Shown: positions 28,161 to 37,945, counted from the first letter of the stretch. The stretch: 64,000 nt of DNA from Neomelitea salexigens DSM 19753 (GCF_000422345.1 NZ_AULP01000002.1:62001-126000), one strand, 5' to 3'. Numbers and translations are program-made. Notes: generated from the sequence alone by a model not told the origin.

Positions 28161-30154
28161 TAGGCTTTCACCTCACTTGCTTGCGTTTCGATGCGCGCCA
28201 CCTCATCAGCGGGGATGTGGTAGTCGCGGTCGTAGTTAAAGGTATGCACGATGGTCGCCAGAATCAGCGCCACCAGCGACAGCGCCGCGGGCAGCCACAT
28301 GTGCCAGATCAGGGTAAAGCCCAGCACCGTGCTGATACCGGCAATCACCACCCCTGCCGCCGTATTTTTCGGCATATGGATCGGTAAGAAGCCGTCTTGA
28401 GGGCGCTTCACACCGTTGGCCTTCATTTGCCACCAGGCGTCGTTGTCATGCACACGCGGGGTAAAGGCAAAGTTGTACTGAGGCGGGGGCGACGTGGTCG
28501 ACCACTCCAGAGTACGGCCATCCCACGGGTCACCGGTTTCATCGCGCAGTTGGTCGCGCTTGCGGTAGCTGAAATAGAACTGCAGCAGGAAGCAGATGAT
28601 CCCAATACCTATCAATACTGCGCCGACCAGCGCGATCTGGAACCAGATCTGCAGCGACGGATCGTCGAAGTGGCTCATGCGACGCGTCACGCCCATCAGG
28701 CCCAATACGTACAGCGGCATAAAGGCCAGATAGAAACCGATAATCCAGAACCAGAAGGTCATCTTGCCCCAGAAAGGGTCCAGCTTGTAGCCCGTTACTT
28801 TCGGGTACCAGTAGGCGATAGCAGCGAACACACCGAAGACCACACCACCGATAATCACATTGTGGAAGTGAGCAATCAGGAACAGGCTGTTGTGCAGTAC
28901 AAAGTCAGCGGAAGGCACGGCCAACAGTACGCCCGTCATACCACCGATCACAAAGGTCACCATAAAGCCGACCGTCCACAGCATGGGCACGTCGAACTTG
29001 ATGCGACCGCGGTACATGGTAAACAGCCAGTTGAACACCTTGGCACCGGTCGGGATCGAGATGATCATGGTGGTGATGCCGAAGAAGCTATTCACCGTCG
29101 CCCCGCTTCCCATGGTGAAGAAGTGGTGCAGCCATACCAGGTAGGACAGGATGGTAATGACCACCGTCGCGTAGACCATCGACGAGTAACCGAACAGGCG
29201 CTTGCCGCTGTAGGTCGCCACAATTTCTGAGAACACACCAAACAGCGGCAGGATCAGGATATACACTTCGGGGTGACCCCAAATCCAGATCAGGTTCACG
29301 TACATCATGGCGTTACCGCCAAGGTCGTTGGTGAAGAAGTTAGTGTCGAGGTAGCGATCCATAGACAGCATCGCCAGCACCGCAGTCAGCACGGGGAAAG
29401 CCGCCACGATCAGGACGTTAGTACACAGTGCTGTCCAGGTGAATACCGGCATTTTCATCATCGACATGCCCGGTGCGCGCATCTTCACGATAGTCACCAC
29501 GAAGTTGACGCCGGACAGCAGTGTACCGACCCCGGCAATCTGCAGGGCCCAAATATAGTAGTCCACCCCCACGCCCGGACTTTGCAGTATCCCGGTCAAT
29601 GGCGGGTAGGCCAGCCAGCCCGATTTCGCGAACTCACCCACGAACAATGACATCATCACCAGAATCGCGCCCGAGGCCGTCATCCAGAAACTGAAGTTGT
29701 TAAGGAAGGGAAAGGCGACATCGCGGGCACCGATTTGCAGCGGCACGATGTAGTTCATAATGCCGACCACAAAGGGCATGGCCACGAAGAAGATCATAAT
29801 CACGCCGTGGGCGGTGAAGATCTGGTCGTAGTGATCCGGCGGCAGATAGCCCATGGAATCACCAAACGCGATGGCCTGCTGGATACGCATCATGATCGCG
29901 TCGGCAAAGCCGCGCAGCATCATCACAATACCCAGGATCATATACATCACACCGATGCGTTTATGATCGATACTGGTAAACCATTCGGTCCACAAGTAGC
30001 CCCACAGCTTGGCGCGAGTGATCGCAACCAGCAGGGCAACACCACCAATCGCTACCATGGCAAAGGTCGCCACAATAATTGGGTCGTGGTAAGGAATGGC
30101 CTCCAGACTGAGTCGGCCAAAAATCATTTTACCTAGGTCGAACGTGTCAGACAT
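28160..30154 (-). CDS. cyoB: Cytochrome o ubiquinol oxidase subunit I (heme-copper)
   Basis: The catalytic subunit oxidises ubiquinol, reduces oxygen and pumps protons. It has 664 residues, almost the E. coli CyoB length, with about 15 helices. Heme and copper ligands are visible: [11 protein letters not shown] (low-spin heme His), [12 protein letters not shown] (CuB His and the cross-linked Tyr), WLHHFFTMG (CuB His pair) and [12 protein letters not shown] (heme His pair). It is second in the cyoABCD order, 75 bases after cyoA. Confidence 0.97.
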   Translation of the reverse strand: MSDTFDLGKMIFGRLSLEAIPYHDPIIVATFAMVAIGGVALLVAITRAKLWGYLWTEWFTSIDHKRIGVMYMILGIVMMLRGFADAIMMRIQQAIAFGDSMGYLPPDHYDQIFTAHGVIMIFFVAMPFVVGIMNYIVPLQIGARDVAFPFLNNFSFWMTASGAILVMMSLFVGEFAKSGWLAYPPLTGILQSPGVGVDYYIWALQIAGVGTLLSGVNFVVTIVKMRAPGMSMMKMPVFTWTALCTNVLIVAAFPVLTAVLAMLSMDRYLDTNFFTNDLGGNAMMYVNLIWIWGHPEVYILILPLFGVFSEIVATYSGKRLFGYSSMVYATVVITILSYLVWLHHFFTMGSGATVNSFFGITTMIISIPTGAKVFNWLFTMYRGRIKFDVPMLWTVGFMVTFVIGGMTGVLLAVPSADFVLHNSLFLIAHFHNVIIGGVVFGVFAAIAYWYPKVTGYKLDPFWGKMTFWFWIIGFYLAFMPLYVLGLMGVTRRMSHFDDPSLQIWFQIALVGAVLIGIGIICFLLQFYFSYRKRDQLRDETGDPWDGRTLEWSTTSPPPQYNFAFTPRVHDNDAWWQMKANGVKRPQDGFLPIHMPKNTAAGVVIAGISTVLGFTLIWHMWLPAALSLVALILATIVHTFNYDRDYHIPADEVARIETQASEVKA

Positions 30155-30229
30155 GGGAATTACCGGCGCCCCAGGCGCTGTTCGGGTGAATGGAAGGGTT
30201 GCGCTGCAACCCGCTCAAAATGTGAGGCA

Positions 30230-31183
30230 TCAATGCGCATAGTGATCTGCCTCGTGTTGACTGTGATCCTGATGACCGCTGTGCCCGCCCATCATGTCCT
30301 TCATGCACAACGTGCCGGGATCAACGCAGCGGTTAAGAATGGCGTCGTAGAGGCCAGGCATCACAGTATTGAAGTAGCGGACAGGGTCGTACTGACTGGG
30401 TTTCTCCAGCTCTTTATACGCGGTACGGCTCAACTCAGTGCCCTGGCTTTTAACCGTGTCCAGCCATTGAGCAAAGCCTTCGTCGGTCTTGCCGTGGAAC
30501 TTAAAGCGCATACCGTTAAAGCCGGCACCGGAGTAGTTAGCGGAGAAACCGTCGTAGACGCCTTCCTCGTTAATAACCGCGTGCAACTGCGTTTCCATGC
30601 CGCCCATTGCGTAGATCTGGCCCGCCAGAGCTGGGATGAAGAACGAGTTCATCATCGTTGTTGCGGTGATTTTAAATTTGATCGGGCGATCCAAGGGTGC
30701 CGCCAGCTCGTTAACCGCCGCCACATCGTACTCGGGGTAGAAGAACAACCACTTCCAATCCATCGCGACCACTTCCACGACCAGAGGCTCCACACCGGCC
30801 GGAACCGGCTTGCCTTCGTCTACGCGGTCTAGCGGACGGTAAGGGTCAAGTTGGTGAGTACTCACCCAGGTCATCGCGCCAAGGGCAATGATGATTGCCA
30901 GCGGCGCCGCCCAGATCACTAACTCCAAATGCGTTGAGTGATCCCAGTCGGGCTGGTATGTTGCTTTTTTGTTCGACGCACGATAGCGCCAAGCAAATAG
31001 CAGTGTCAGCGCAATGACGGGCACAACGATAATTAACATAAGTACCGTTGCCCAAATAATCAGGTCAGCCTGCTGAGCGGCGATATCGCCCGAGGGCGAC
31101 ATAACAACCCAGTCGCAGCCACTGATCATTGCGACGCCCGCCGTCGCAGCTAATGATTTGATAAGGGTTTTGAACACTGTCAT
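30230..31183 (-). CDS. cyoA: Cytochrome o ubiquinol oxidase subunit II
   Basis: The 317-residue lipoprotein (Cys about residue 23 in MISGCDW) has two membrane helices and a periplasmic cupredoxin domain. It lacks the CuA cysteines, as expected for quinol rather than cytochrome c oxidase (FFIPALAGQIYAMGGMETQL). The C-terminus is His/Met-rich (DMMGGHSGHQDHSQHEADH), which may bind metal. It is first in cyoABCD–SURF1–regBA and divergent from an MFS gene. No cyoE (heme O synthase) is in the window. Confidence 0.95.
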   Translation of the reverse strand: MTVFKTLIKSLAATAGVAMISGCDWVVMSPSGDIAAQQADLIIWATVLMLIIVVPVIALTLLFAWRYRASNKKATYQPDWDHSTHLELVIWAAPLAIIIALGAMTWVSTHQLDPYRPLDRVDEGKPVPAGVEPLVVEVVAMDWKWLFFYPEYDVAAVNELAAPLDRPIKFKITATTMMNSFFIPALAGQIYAMGGMETQLHAVINEEGVYDGFSANYSGAGFNGMRFKFHGKTDEGFAQWLDTVKSQGTELSRTAYKELEKPSQYDPVRYFNTVMPGLYDAILNRCVDPGTLCMKDMMGGHSGHQDHSQHEADHYAH

Positions 31184-31338
31184 CGCTACACGCTTGTCCA
31201 GTTATTGCATTGGGTTGTGGACTGTACGTGAACCGATAAGGAGTGAGAATTGGACAATTTGTCCTATGTTCGCTTTCGAATAAAGCCGTTAGGCTTCGTG
31301 TCACTCAGAGTACTACGGGCGGAAAACACCTTCTGACT

Positions 31339-32652
31339 ATGGCAAATTTAACAGCAAACACCTCAACAGCTGAGGACATGAAAACCCCAGCGGGACACTC
31401 TCCAGTAGCCCCCAGCGAGATTGCAGTGGGCGTCATTATTGGCAGAGCTTCCGAGCATTTTGACTTCTTCGTGTTCGGTATCGCCTGCGTGCTGGTTTTC
31501 CCGCATGTCTTCTTTCCTTTTACTGATTCGCTAAATGGCATGCTCTACGGCTTTGCCATTTTTGCTATGGCCTTCGTTGCTCGCCCCTTCGGCACCGCAC
31601 TGTTTATGGCCATTCAGCGCCGCTGGGGCCGAAGCGTTAAGCTAACCGTATCGCTCTTCCTGTTGGGAACCGCGACGGCTGGCATCGCCTTTTTGCCAAG
31701 CTACGCCAGCCTGGGTGGCAGCGCCATCTTCCTGCTTGCCGTGTTTCGAATCTTGCAGGGCTTTGCGTTAGGCGGCTCATGGGACGGCCTACCATCGCTG
31801 CTCGCGCTGAATGCGCCCCCGGCTAAGCGCAACTGGTATACCATGTTCGGCCAGCTGGGTGCGCCTATCGGTTTCCTGCTTGCCAATGCGTTGTTTTTAT
31901 ACCTAACACTCAGCGTAAGCCAGGAAGATTTCCAAAACTGGGCGTGGCGCTATCCCTTCTTCGTGGCCTTTGCAATTAACGTTGTCGCCCTGTTCGCCCG
32001 CCTGCGCCTGGTGCTCACCGAAGAGTACACCCTGGCCATGGAGGAACAGGAACTGGAGCCCGTTAGCACCAAGAAAATGCTCGATGAAGAGGGCCCAACA
32101 ATCTTCCTCGGCGCCTTTGCGGCACTGGCCAGCTATGCCCTGTTCCACATTGTGACGATCTTCCCGCTGTCGTGGATCTCGCTGCAGAACTCCCAGGTCA
32201 TCACCAATGTGCTAACTGTGCAAATCTTCGGTGGAGTGATCGGTGTTGTTGCAACCCTCGCCTCCGGCCTGATTGCCAGCCGTCTCGGTAAGCGTGCACT
32301 GGTTGCCGTAATGGCGGTACTCATCGCTGCCTTCGCCGCCTTTGCCCCCGCACTACTTGGCGGCTCGGCGGGTGCGCAAAACGCCTTCATCTTGATCGGC
32401 TTCGCGCTGCTCGGTTTGTCATACGGCCAATCGTCGGGAACCGTTACCGACAACTTTGCCCCACGCTTCCGCTACGCTGGTGCGGCACTGACTTCCGACT
32501 TCGCTTGGTTATTCGGTGCCGCTTTTGCCCCGCTGATCGCCCTGGGCCTGTCTGTACACTTTGGTTTGACCGCCGTGTCCGGCTATCTGCTCTCCGGTGC
32601 GCTTAGCACTCTGCTGGCACTTTATATCCTGCGCCGCCTCGCGGCGAAGTAA
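31339..32652 (+). CDS. MFS transporter, metabolite:H+ symporter type
   Basis: From ATG 31339 the 437-residue protein has a cytoplasmic N-terminus and about 12 membrane helices. The first helix region (VGVIIGRASEHFDFFVFGIACVL) and the FVARPFGTALFMAIQRRWGR loop resemble the sugar/proline-betaine metabolite:H+ symporter subfamily. The open frame reaches upstream to 31243, but that part has no membrane-protein character. It is divergent from cyoA and ends at a terminator. Substrate unknown. Confidence 0.85.
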   Translation: MANLTANTSTAEDMKTPAGHSPVAPSEIAVGVIIGRASEHFDFFVFGIACVLVFPHVFFPFTDSLNGMLYGFAIFAMAFVARPFGTALFMAIQRRWGRSVKLTVSLFLLGTATAGIAFLPSYASLGGSAIFLLAVFRILQGFALGGSWDGLPSLLALNAPPAKRNWYTMFGQLGAPIGFLLANALFLYLTLSVSQEDFQNWAWRYPFFVAFAINVVALFARLRLVLTEEYTLAMEEQELEPVSTKKMLDEEGPTIFLGAFAALASYALFHIVTIFPLSWISLQNSQVITNVLTVQIFGGVIGVVATLASGLIASRLGKRALVAVMAVLIAAFAAFAPALLGGSAGAQNAFILIGFALLGLSYGQSSGTVTDNFAPRFRYAGAALTSDFAWLFGAAFAPLIALGLSVHFGLTAVSGYLLSGALSTLLALYILRRLAAK

Positions 32653-32673
32653 GCCAGCTCCCTTTTAGGCTCT

Positions 32674-32708
32674 CGCCCCACTCCCCCGGGGTGGGGGCCT
32701 TGTTTTTC
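32674..32708 (+). terminator. Rho-independent terminator after MFS gene
   Basis: A GC-rich hairpin (GCCCCAC paired with GTGGGGGC around a CCC/GGG-rich loop) is followed by CTTGTTTTT. It lies about 22 bases after the MFS stop and insulates it from the photolyase operon. Confidence 0.7.
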
Positions 32709-32780
32709 CCGCCACTTCCTCGCAAATCCAAAGCCTCCCCAACACCCTATAAGTTCTAGAGATCACTACTGGGGTTAGGC

Positions 32781-34100
32781 ATGCGCCGAGGACTATTTTT
32801 ATTCAGCAACGACCTTCGTCTGCACGAAAATGCGGCGCTGCGGCGCATTGCCAGTCAAGTAGACGAGTTGCTGCTGGTGTATTGCCTGGACCCGGAGTTA
32901 TTCCGGCCTCGGTTCTGTCAAACCCCGGCTCTGGGCAGCCACCGCCTGAAATTTATCCAGGAGAGTCTGCGCGACCTACAGGCGCAACTGGCCTCAATGG
33001 GCCAGCGACTTACCATTGTCGAGGCGTCGGCAGGACGCACGATTCCGGCTCTGGTCGAGCGCTACGACGTTACAGTCATCGCGCAGGCGCAGGCCATCGG
33101 GCTGGATGAGCGCCGACAGTGGCAAGCCCTGCAACAACAGCTCCCCGACTGCCGTTTTATCGAGGCCAATAATCACTGCTTGTTTGACGTTGACGAGCTG
33201 CCGTTTTCGCTGAGCGGCCTGCCCGATAGTTTTTCAAAATTTCGCCGCAAACTCGGCGACCAGCTCCCCAGCCCCGCGCTCGCCGCACCCGCTTCGCTTC
33301 CGCCGCCACCTGCCGGTTGGCGCACCGAGAGCCACGCAGGTTACAGCGCCGCTGGCGAGCAACGTTTTATCGGTGGTGAAACCGCCGCCATCGCTCACTT
33401 GAAAAATTATTTTTCAACAGCGCTGCCCACCCAGTACAAAGCAACACGCAACGCACTGTGGGGGTGGGAGACCTCGACCAAGTTTTCTGCCTGGCTGGCA
33501 AACGGCTGCCTGTCGCCAAGGCGACTGCTCGATACGCTGATCGATTACGAGCAAAGCGTGCAGCGCAATGGCTCCACCGGGTGGATTTACGTTGAGTTGC
33601 TTTGGCGGGAGTACTTCCAGTTCTATGCCCTGCGCCACGGCGCAGACCTGTTTTCATTTTCAGGCATTAAACACCAAAAACCGCTAACGAGCTTTTATCC
33701 CCAGCGCTTTCGCCAGTGGTGCGAGGGCACAACGCCCTATCCCATCGTTAACGCTTGTATGCGCGAGCTAAATGCCAGCGGCTATATGAGCAACCGAGGG
33801 CGACAGATCGTCGCGAGTTGCTTCGTCCATGAGATGGGGCTGGATTGGCGCTACGGCGCGGCCTATTTTCAGCGCCAGCTTATCGATTACGACGTCGCCA
33901 GCAATTGGGGAAATTGGCAGTATCTGGCGGGTGTTGGCGCCGACCCGCGCGGACACCGACACTTTGATCTGAATAAGCAAACCGAACAGTTCGACCCCGA
34001 TGGGGATTTCCGCCGTCACTGGCTCGGCGAGGACACCACCGCCGTCGAGCTCGACCATATCGATATCGTTGACTGGCCCATCCTGAGAGAGGGGCAATGA
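32781..34100 (+). CDS. DASH-type cryptochrome
   Basis: The 439-residue protein has the photolyase N-terminal alpha/beta antenna domain (GLFLFSNDLRLHENAAL) and a C-terminal FAD domain. Cry-DASH signatures are FSKFRRKLG, WGWETSTKFSAWLANGCLSPR, GYMSNRGRQIVASCF and NWGNWQYLAGVGADPRGHRHF. DASH proteins bind FAD and an antenna cofactor and repair CPD lesions in single-stranded DNA, or act in light signalling. It is first of three photolyase-family genes and overlaps the next by four bases. Confidence 0.93.
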   Translation: MRRGLFLFSNDLRLHENAALRRIASQVDELLLVYCLDPELFRPRFCQTPALGSHRLKFIQESLRDLQAQLASMGQRLTIVEASAGRTIPALVERYDVTVIAQAQAIGLDERRQWQALQQQLPDCRFIEANNHCLFDVDELPFSLSGLPDSFSKFRRKLGDQLPSPALAAPASLPPPPAGWRTESHAGYSAAGEQRFIGGETAAIAHLKNYFSTALPTQYKATRNALWGWETSTKFSAWLANGCLSPRRLLDTLIDYEQSVQRNGSTGWIYVELLWREYFQFYALRHGADLFSFSGIKHQKPLTSFYPQRFRQWCEGTTPYPIVNACMRELNASGYMSNRGRQIVASCFVHEMGLDWRYGAAYFQRQLIDYDVASNWGNWQYLAGVGADPRGHRHFDLNKQTEQFDPDGDFRRHWLGEDTTAVELDHIDIVDWPILREGQ

Positions 34101-35583
34101 GCCGCGCCGTTCAACTGGTGTGGCTAAAGCGCGACCTTCGTCTCAGCGACCACGCGCCCCTTGCCAACGCTTGTGCAGCGGGCGGGCCGGTACGACTTCT
34201 TTACATTTTCGAACCGGAATTACTGGCCGACCCCCACTACGATGAACGCCACTGGCGCTTTGTGTGGCAGGCCCTGGAAGCCATGCAAACTGCGCTGAAA
34301 CCCTTTGGCGGGCAAGTGCAGGTATTGCACGGCGAGCCACTGGCGATTTTTTCCGCTCTGCAGCAGCGCCTTACCATCGACACCGTTTTCAGCCACCAGG
34401 AAATCGGGCTGGCCTCCACGTTTGCTCGCGACCGCCGACTTGCCGCGTTCTTCACCGCATCAAACATACACTGGCAGGAAAGCCTTAGCGGCGCCGTTCA
34501 GCGCGGCGCAACGCATCGGCGCGGTTGGGACAGTCGGTGGCAGAAAGTCATGCGCGCATCACCGGCCACGCCGTCACTGGATAGCGCCACATTTGCAGAA
34601 CCACTGCAGCTAAACGACTTTGACATGCAGCCACCGGCAAGCTGGACAAGTCCAAACGCCGCCTTTCAGCAGGGCGGCGCTGATGCCGCCTGGCAAACCC
34701 TGCACAGCTTCTTTGCGCAACGTGGCAAGGACTACTACCGCTCACTGTCCAGTCCTGAGCTGAGTCGCGCCGCCTGTTCCCGTCTGTCGCCATACTTGGC
34801 GTGGGGCTGCATTAGCCTGCGCGAGGTCTATCAATATTTACTCGCGCGCTGGCGCACGCCGGGTTGGTCTCGCAGCCATGTCGCATTTTCCTCGCGGCTT
34901 CACTGGCACTGCCACTTTATGCAGAAATTTGAAAGCGAATGTGAAATGGAAACGCGGCCAATCAATCGCGCCTATGAGGCGTTTCCGTGGCGGGAGGGGG
35001 AAGACGCGGAGCGCGACCTGATCGCCTGGCAATCGGGTAAAACCAGCTATCCTTTAGTGGATGCCTGCAGGCCACCGGTTACATCAACTTTCGGATGCGC
35101 GCCATGTTAGTGAGCTTTCTCTGCCACCACCTACGGATCAATTGGACGCGAGGTAGCCAGCACCTGGCATCACTATTTCTGGATTTTGAGCCCGGCATTC
35201 ACTACCCACAAATGCAAATGCAAATGCAAGCCGGCGTTACCGGGATCAATACGCTGCGTATCTACAACCCAGTTAAACAATCCCAGGAGCACGACCCCGA
35301 GGGAACCTTTATTCGCCAGTGGTTGCCAGAGCTGGCAAACCTGCCCAGCCCCGTCATCCATCAACCGTGGCACATTCCACCACTGGAGGCGGCCATGTAT
35401 CACTTCACACCGGGCAAGGATTACCCGCTACCCATCGTCGATATTAGCGTCAGCGGGAAAACAGCACGAAGCGTATTCTGGCAGTGGCGCGCCCGCCCCG
35501 ATGTTAAGCAAGAGGCCCAACGCATCCTGGCCACGCATGTGCGCCCCAAACCCCACAACACCCTGACAAAGCGAGCCGGATAA
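34097..35583 (+). pseudogene. Photolyase/cryptochrome gene broken by an apparent 13-nt deletion
   Basis: Two frames join into one photolyase-family protein. The first (34097-35110) holds the antenna domain (VQLVWLKRDLRLSDHAPL) and half the FAD domain, up to SYPLVDAC. The second resumes at [20 protein letters not shown] and runs to 35583. At 35064-35070 the conserved block ACMRxLxATGYxNFRMRA is shortened to GCCTGCAGGCC: four codons plus one base are missing, between CTGC repeats. Everything else is well preserved, so the break is recent or a sequence error. It is flanked by overlapping intact genes. Confidence 0.85.
35210..35229 (+). repeat. Short in-frame ATGCAA tandem repeat
   Basis: Three copies of a six-base unit encode MQMQMQ, where related photolyases usually carry two MQ pairs (MQMQAG). 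It is a small microsatellite-like expansion inside the broken photolyase gene. Confidence 0.6.
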
Positions 35584-37145
35584 TGCGCCAGTATCAACGC
35601 CTGCGATTGATTCTCGGTGACCAACTGAACGCCAGCCACAGCTGGTACCGAGAGCACGACGATCAAACCCTTTACGTTATTGCGGAGCTGCATCAAGAAG
35701 CCAGCTACTGCCGACACCACATTCAGAAACTGTGCGGCTTTTTCGCCGCCATGGAGCAGTTTGCCAACGCGCTAAAAAAAGCGGGCCACCATGTCCTGCA
35801 CCTGAGCTTGGATGACACTGCAGAAGATGCCGACCTCAACGCCCTGCTGCAGCGCTTATGCCGCCAATACGCGGTTTCACAGCTGGAGTATCAGCAACCT
35901 GACGAGTACCGGGTGCACCAACAGTTGCAAGCGCTGACACTGCCAGATGGCGTGCAGCATCACTGCGTAGACAGCGAGCACTTCATGCTGCCCTTTGCCG
36001 AGCTGGACCAGTACTTTACGGCAGGCAAAGCGCAGAAAATGGAATTTTTCTATCGCAAAATGCGCAAACGCTTTCATGTGTTAATGGACGGGGAAAACGG
36101 CGATGAGCCCCGTGGCGGACGGTGGAATTACGATACTGACAACCGCAACAAGCTCAGTGCTGAGGACCTCGACGGCATCCCCGAGGCGCTGTGTTTTGCC
36201 AATCCCGTTGGGCCGATTCGCGAGCGCATTGCCCGCCACAACATCTCCTGCATCGGTCAGGGCGGCGACGAGCTTCCCTGGCCGATTACCCGCCAGCAGG
36301 CCCTGCAGCTACTCACGTATTTTTGTGAGCAGCTGCTACCGAATTTCGGGCGCTTTCAAGACGCTATGACTGCACGTAGCGAGCACCGGTGGAGCCTTTA
36401 CCATTCGCGCCTCGCCTTTGCGATGAACAGCAAGCTGTTGTCGCCAAAGCAGGTGATTGATACGTCTCTGAATGCCTTTGAGCGAAGCGATGGCGCGATA
36501 GATATTGCGCAAATCGAGGGCTTTATCCGCCAAATTTTAGGCTGGCGAGAGTTTGTGCGCGGCGTTTATTGGGCAAATATGCCCAACTACGGCGAGCGCA
36601 ATGCCCTGAACGCCCAGCGACCTCTGCCACGTTGGTATTGGAACGGCGAGACACAAATGCACTGCCTGAAGCAGGCAATAGACCAGTCGCTGGAGCACGC
36701 CTACGCCCATCATATTCAACGCCTAATGGTCACCGGCAACTTTGCGCTGCTGGCGGGCATTCACCCGGATGCGGTCGACAGCTGGTATCTGGGTATTTAT
36801 ATCGATGCCCTGGAGTGGGTGGAAATGCCCAATACTCGCGGCATGAGCCAGTACGCCGATGGCGGCTTGGTAGCCAGTAAAGCCTACGCCGCGAGCGGTA
36901 ACTATATGAACAAAATGAGCGACTACTGCGGCGACTGCCACTACAAAGTGAAAGAAAAAACCGGCGAGCGAAGCTGCCCTTTAAATAGCCTGTACTGGCA
37001 TTTTATGCTGCGCCACCGCGAGAATTTTGCGCGCAACCCGAGGGTGGGCATGGTCTACAAAAGCTGGGATAAGATGGCTGATGACAAGCAACAAGCCGTG
37101 TTGCAACGCGCCGACTGGTGCTTGGAGAATATCGACACGCTATAG
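35583..37145 (+). CDS. FeS-BCP type (6-4) photolyase-like protein
   Basis: The 520-residue protein belongs to the iron-sulfur bacterial cryptochromes and photolyases (PhrB of Agrobacterium, CryB of Rhodobacter). The N-terminal antenna domain begins LRLILGDQLNASHSWY. The four 4Fe-4S ligands are Cys361 (TQMHC), Cys449 and Cys452 (DYCGDCHYK) and Cys465 (RSCPLN). FAD-domain segments such as GWREFVRGVYW and NTRGMSQYADGG are intact. PhrB repairs (6-4) photoproducts. It overlaps the previous gene by one base (TAATG), so the three form one operon. Confidence 0.92.
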   Translation: MRQYQRLRLILGDQLNASHSWYREHDDQTLYVIAELHQEASYCRHHIQKLCGFFAAMEQFANALKKAGHHVLHLSLDDTAEDADLNALLQRLCRQYAVSQLEYQQPDEYRVHQQLQALTLPDGVQHHCVDSEHFMLPFAELDQYFTAGKAQKMEFFYRKMRKRFHVLMDGENGDEPRGGRWNYDTDNRNKLSAEDLDGIPEALCFANPVGPIRERIARHNISCIGQGGDELPWPITRQQALQLLTYFCEQLLPNFGRFQDAMTARSEHRWSLYHSRLAFAMNSKLLSPKQVIDTSLNAFERSDGAIDIAQIEGFIRQILGWREFVRGVYWANMPNYGERNALNAQRPLPRWYWNGETQMHCLKQAIDQSLEHAYAHHIQRLMVTGNFALLAGIHPDAVDSWYLGIYIDALEWVEMPNTRGMSQYADGGLVASKAYAASGNYMNKMSDYCGDCHYKVKEKTGERSCPLNSLYWHFMLRHRENFARNPRVGMVYKSWDKMADDKQQAVLQRADWCLENIDTL

Positions 37146-37173
37146 TGTTTGCACCTATACGCAGGAGCGCCAC

Positions 37174-37419
37174 ATGGAAGACAGCCAAGTACGCGACCAG
37201 CTCGCCTTAGAGCGCACCCTTCTCGCCAATGAACGCACGCTGCTTGCCTATTTGCGCAGCGCCCTCGCCTTCGCCGCTGCTGGCGCTGCCATCCTCCATT
37301 TCTACGCTCAACAAGCGCTGCTGGTCACTTTGGCGTGGAGCTTAGTCGCCGCCGGCGCGGCCATCGGCATTTGGGGCGCCTACCGCTTTGCTCAAGTTCG
37401 CAGGCGCCTGCGCAATTAA
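37174..37419 (+). CDS. Small DUF202 membrane protein
   Basis: From ATG 37174, after GGAG at 37163, this is an 81-residue protein. It has the DUF202 (YidH) signature LALERTLLANERTLLAYLRSALAF followed by two membrane helices. Function unknown. It lies 28 bases after the FeS photolyase and may share its transcript. The end overlaps the convergent DUF3429 gene by four bases. Confidence 0.82.
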   Translation: MEDSQVRDQLALERTLLANERTLLAYLRSALAFAAAGAAILHFYAQQALLVTLAWSLVAAGAAIGIWGAYRFAQVRRRLRN

Positions 37420-37856
37420 GCCAGGCGAACAATGAACAGCCCGGCGAGTAAACAGGCGATCGCGACACTGCTAAGGCAGCAGCGCAAACTGATATACCAG
37501 CTGGGCAGGCCATAGCGGTAATAGCGAAACAAGTCATAACACCAAAGAATGCCGAGTAGGATGGCCAATGTAAGGTAGGCTTGCGCCATTGGCATCCACA
37601 CCGTAAATGCCACCGCGATCGCCGCCGCCATTCCCAGCAAGGCATCGTTGAAGCGCGGTGCTGAAAAGGTCCCTCCCCAAAGTGTTCCCGCCATAAAAGC
37701 GGTGATGGCCACGCCGTAACTATGCAACGCCACCTGGCCGGTCAGGCCGGCCCAACTGCCGCCGGCATACACCGCCCACAGCGCCGCTATAAACGGTATC
37801 GTACCCAGCGCACCTGCCAGCAGATAGCTGCGTTGCGCAATGCCTGTTGTCGCCAT
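37416..37856 (-). CDS. DUF3429 family membrane protein
   Basis: The 146-residue protein has four to five membrane helices and the DUF3429 features (LGTIPFIAALWAVY, LHSYGVAITAFMAGTLWG, ILLGILWCYDLFRYYRYGLP). Function is unknown. It is convergent with the DUF202 gene. No partner gene is evident on its strand. Confidence 0.78.
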   Translation of the reverse strand: MATTGIAQRSYLLAGALGTIPFIAALWAVYAGGSWAGLTGQVALHSYGVAITAFMAGTLWGGTFSAPRFNDALLGMAAAIAVAFTVWMPMAQAYLTLAILLGILWCYDLFRYYRYGLPSWYISLRCCLSSVAIACLLAGLFIVRLA

Positions 37857-37921
37857 AAATCTTCTCCTCTTTCGTCAGTGATACGAAAAACAAGAAAAGC
37901 CCGGATTTATCGGCCAGAAAC

Positions 37922-37945
37922 AAAAAAGCGCCCGAGGGCGGGCGC
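37922..37945 (-). terminator. Rho-independent terminator after lipoprotein hydrolase
   Basis: On the minus strand a 7-bp stem GCGCCCG / CGGGCGC with a short loop is followed by TTTTTT. It lies about 45 bases after the hydrolase stop at 37992. A second hairpin (GACCAC/GTGGTC) lies between the two. Confidence 0.85.

Noticed and set aside
28397-29230. Long plus-strand open frame opposite cyoB, rich in His and Gln
   Set aside because: It is antisense to the strongly conserved cyoB and its composition follows from the complementary codons; no start signal or family match.
31243-31338. N-terminal extension of the MFS transporter
   Set aside because: The upstream residues do not look like a transporter N-terminus and overlap the divergent cyoA promoter region; ATG 31339 is simpler.
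35095-35583. A separate 162-residue gene starting at ATG 35095
   Set aside because: Its sequence continues the photolyase FAD domain of the preceding frame (NFRMRAML is mid-domain), so it is the second half of a broken gene.
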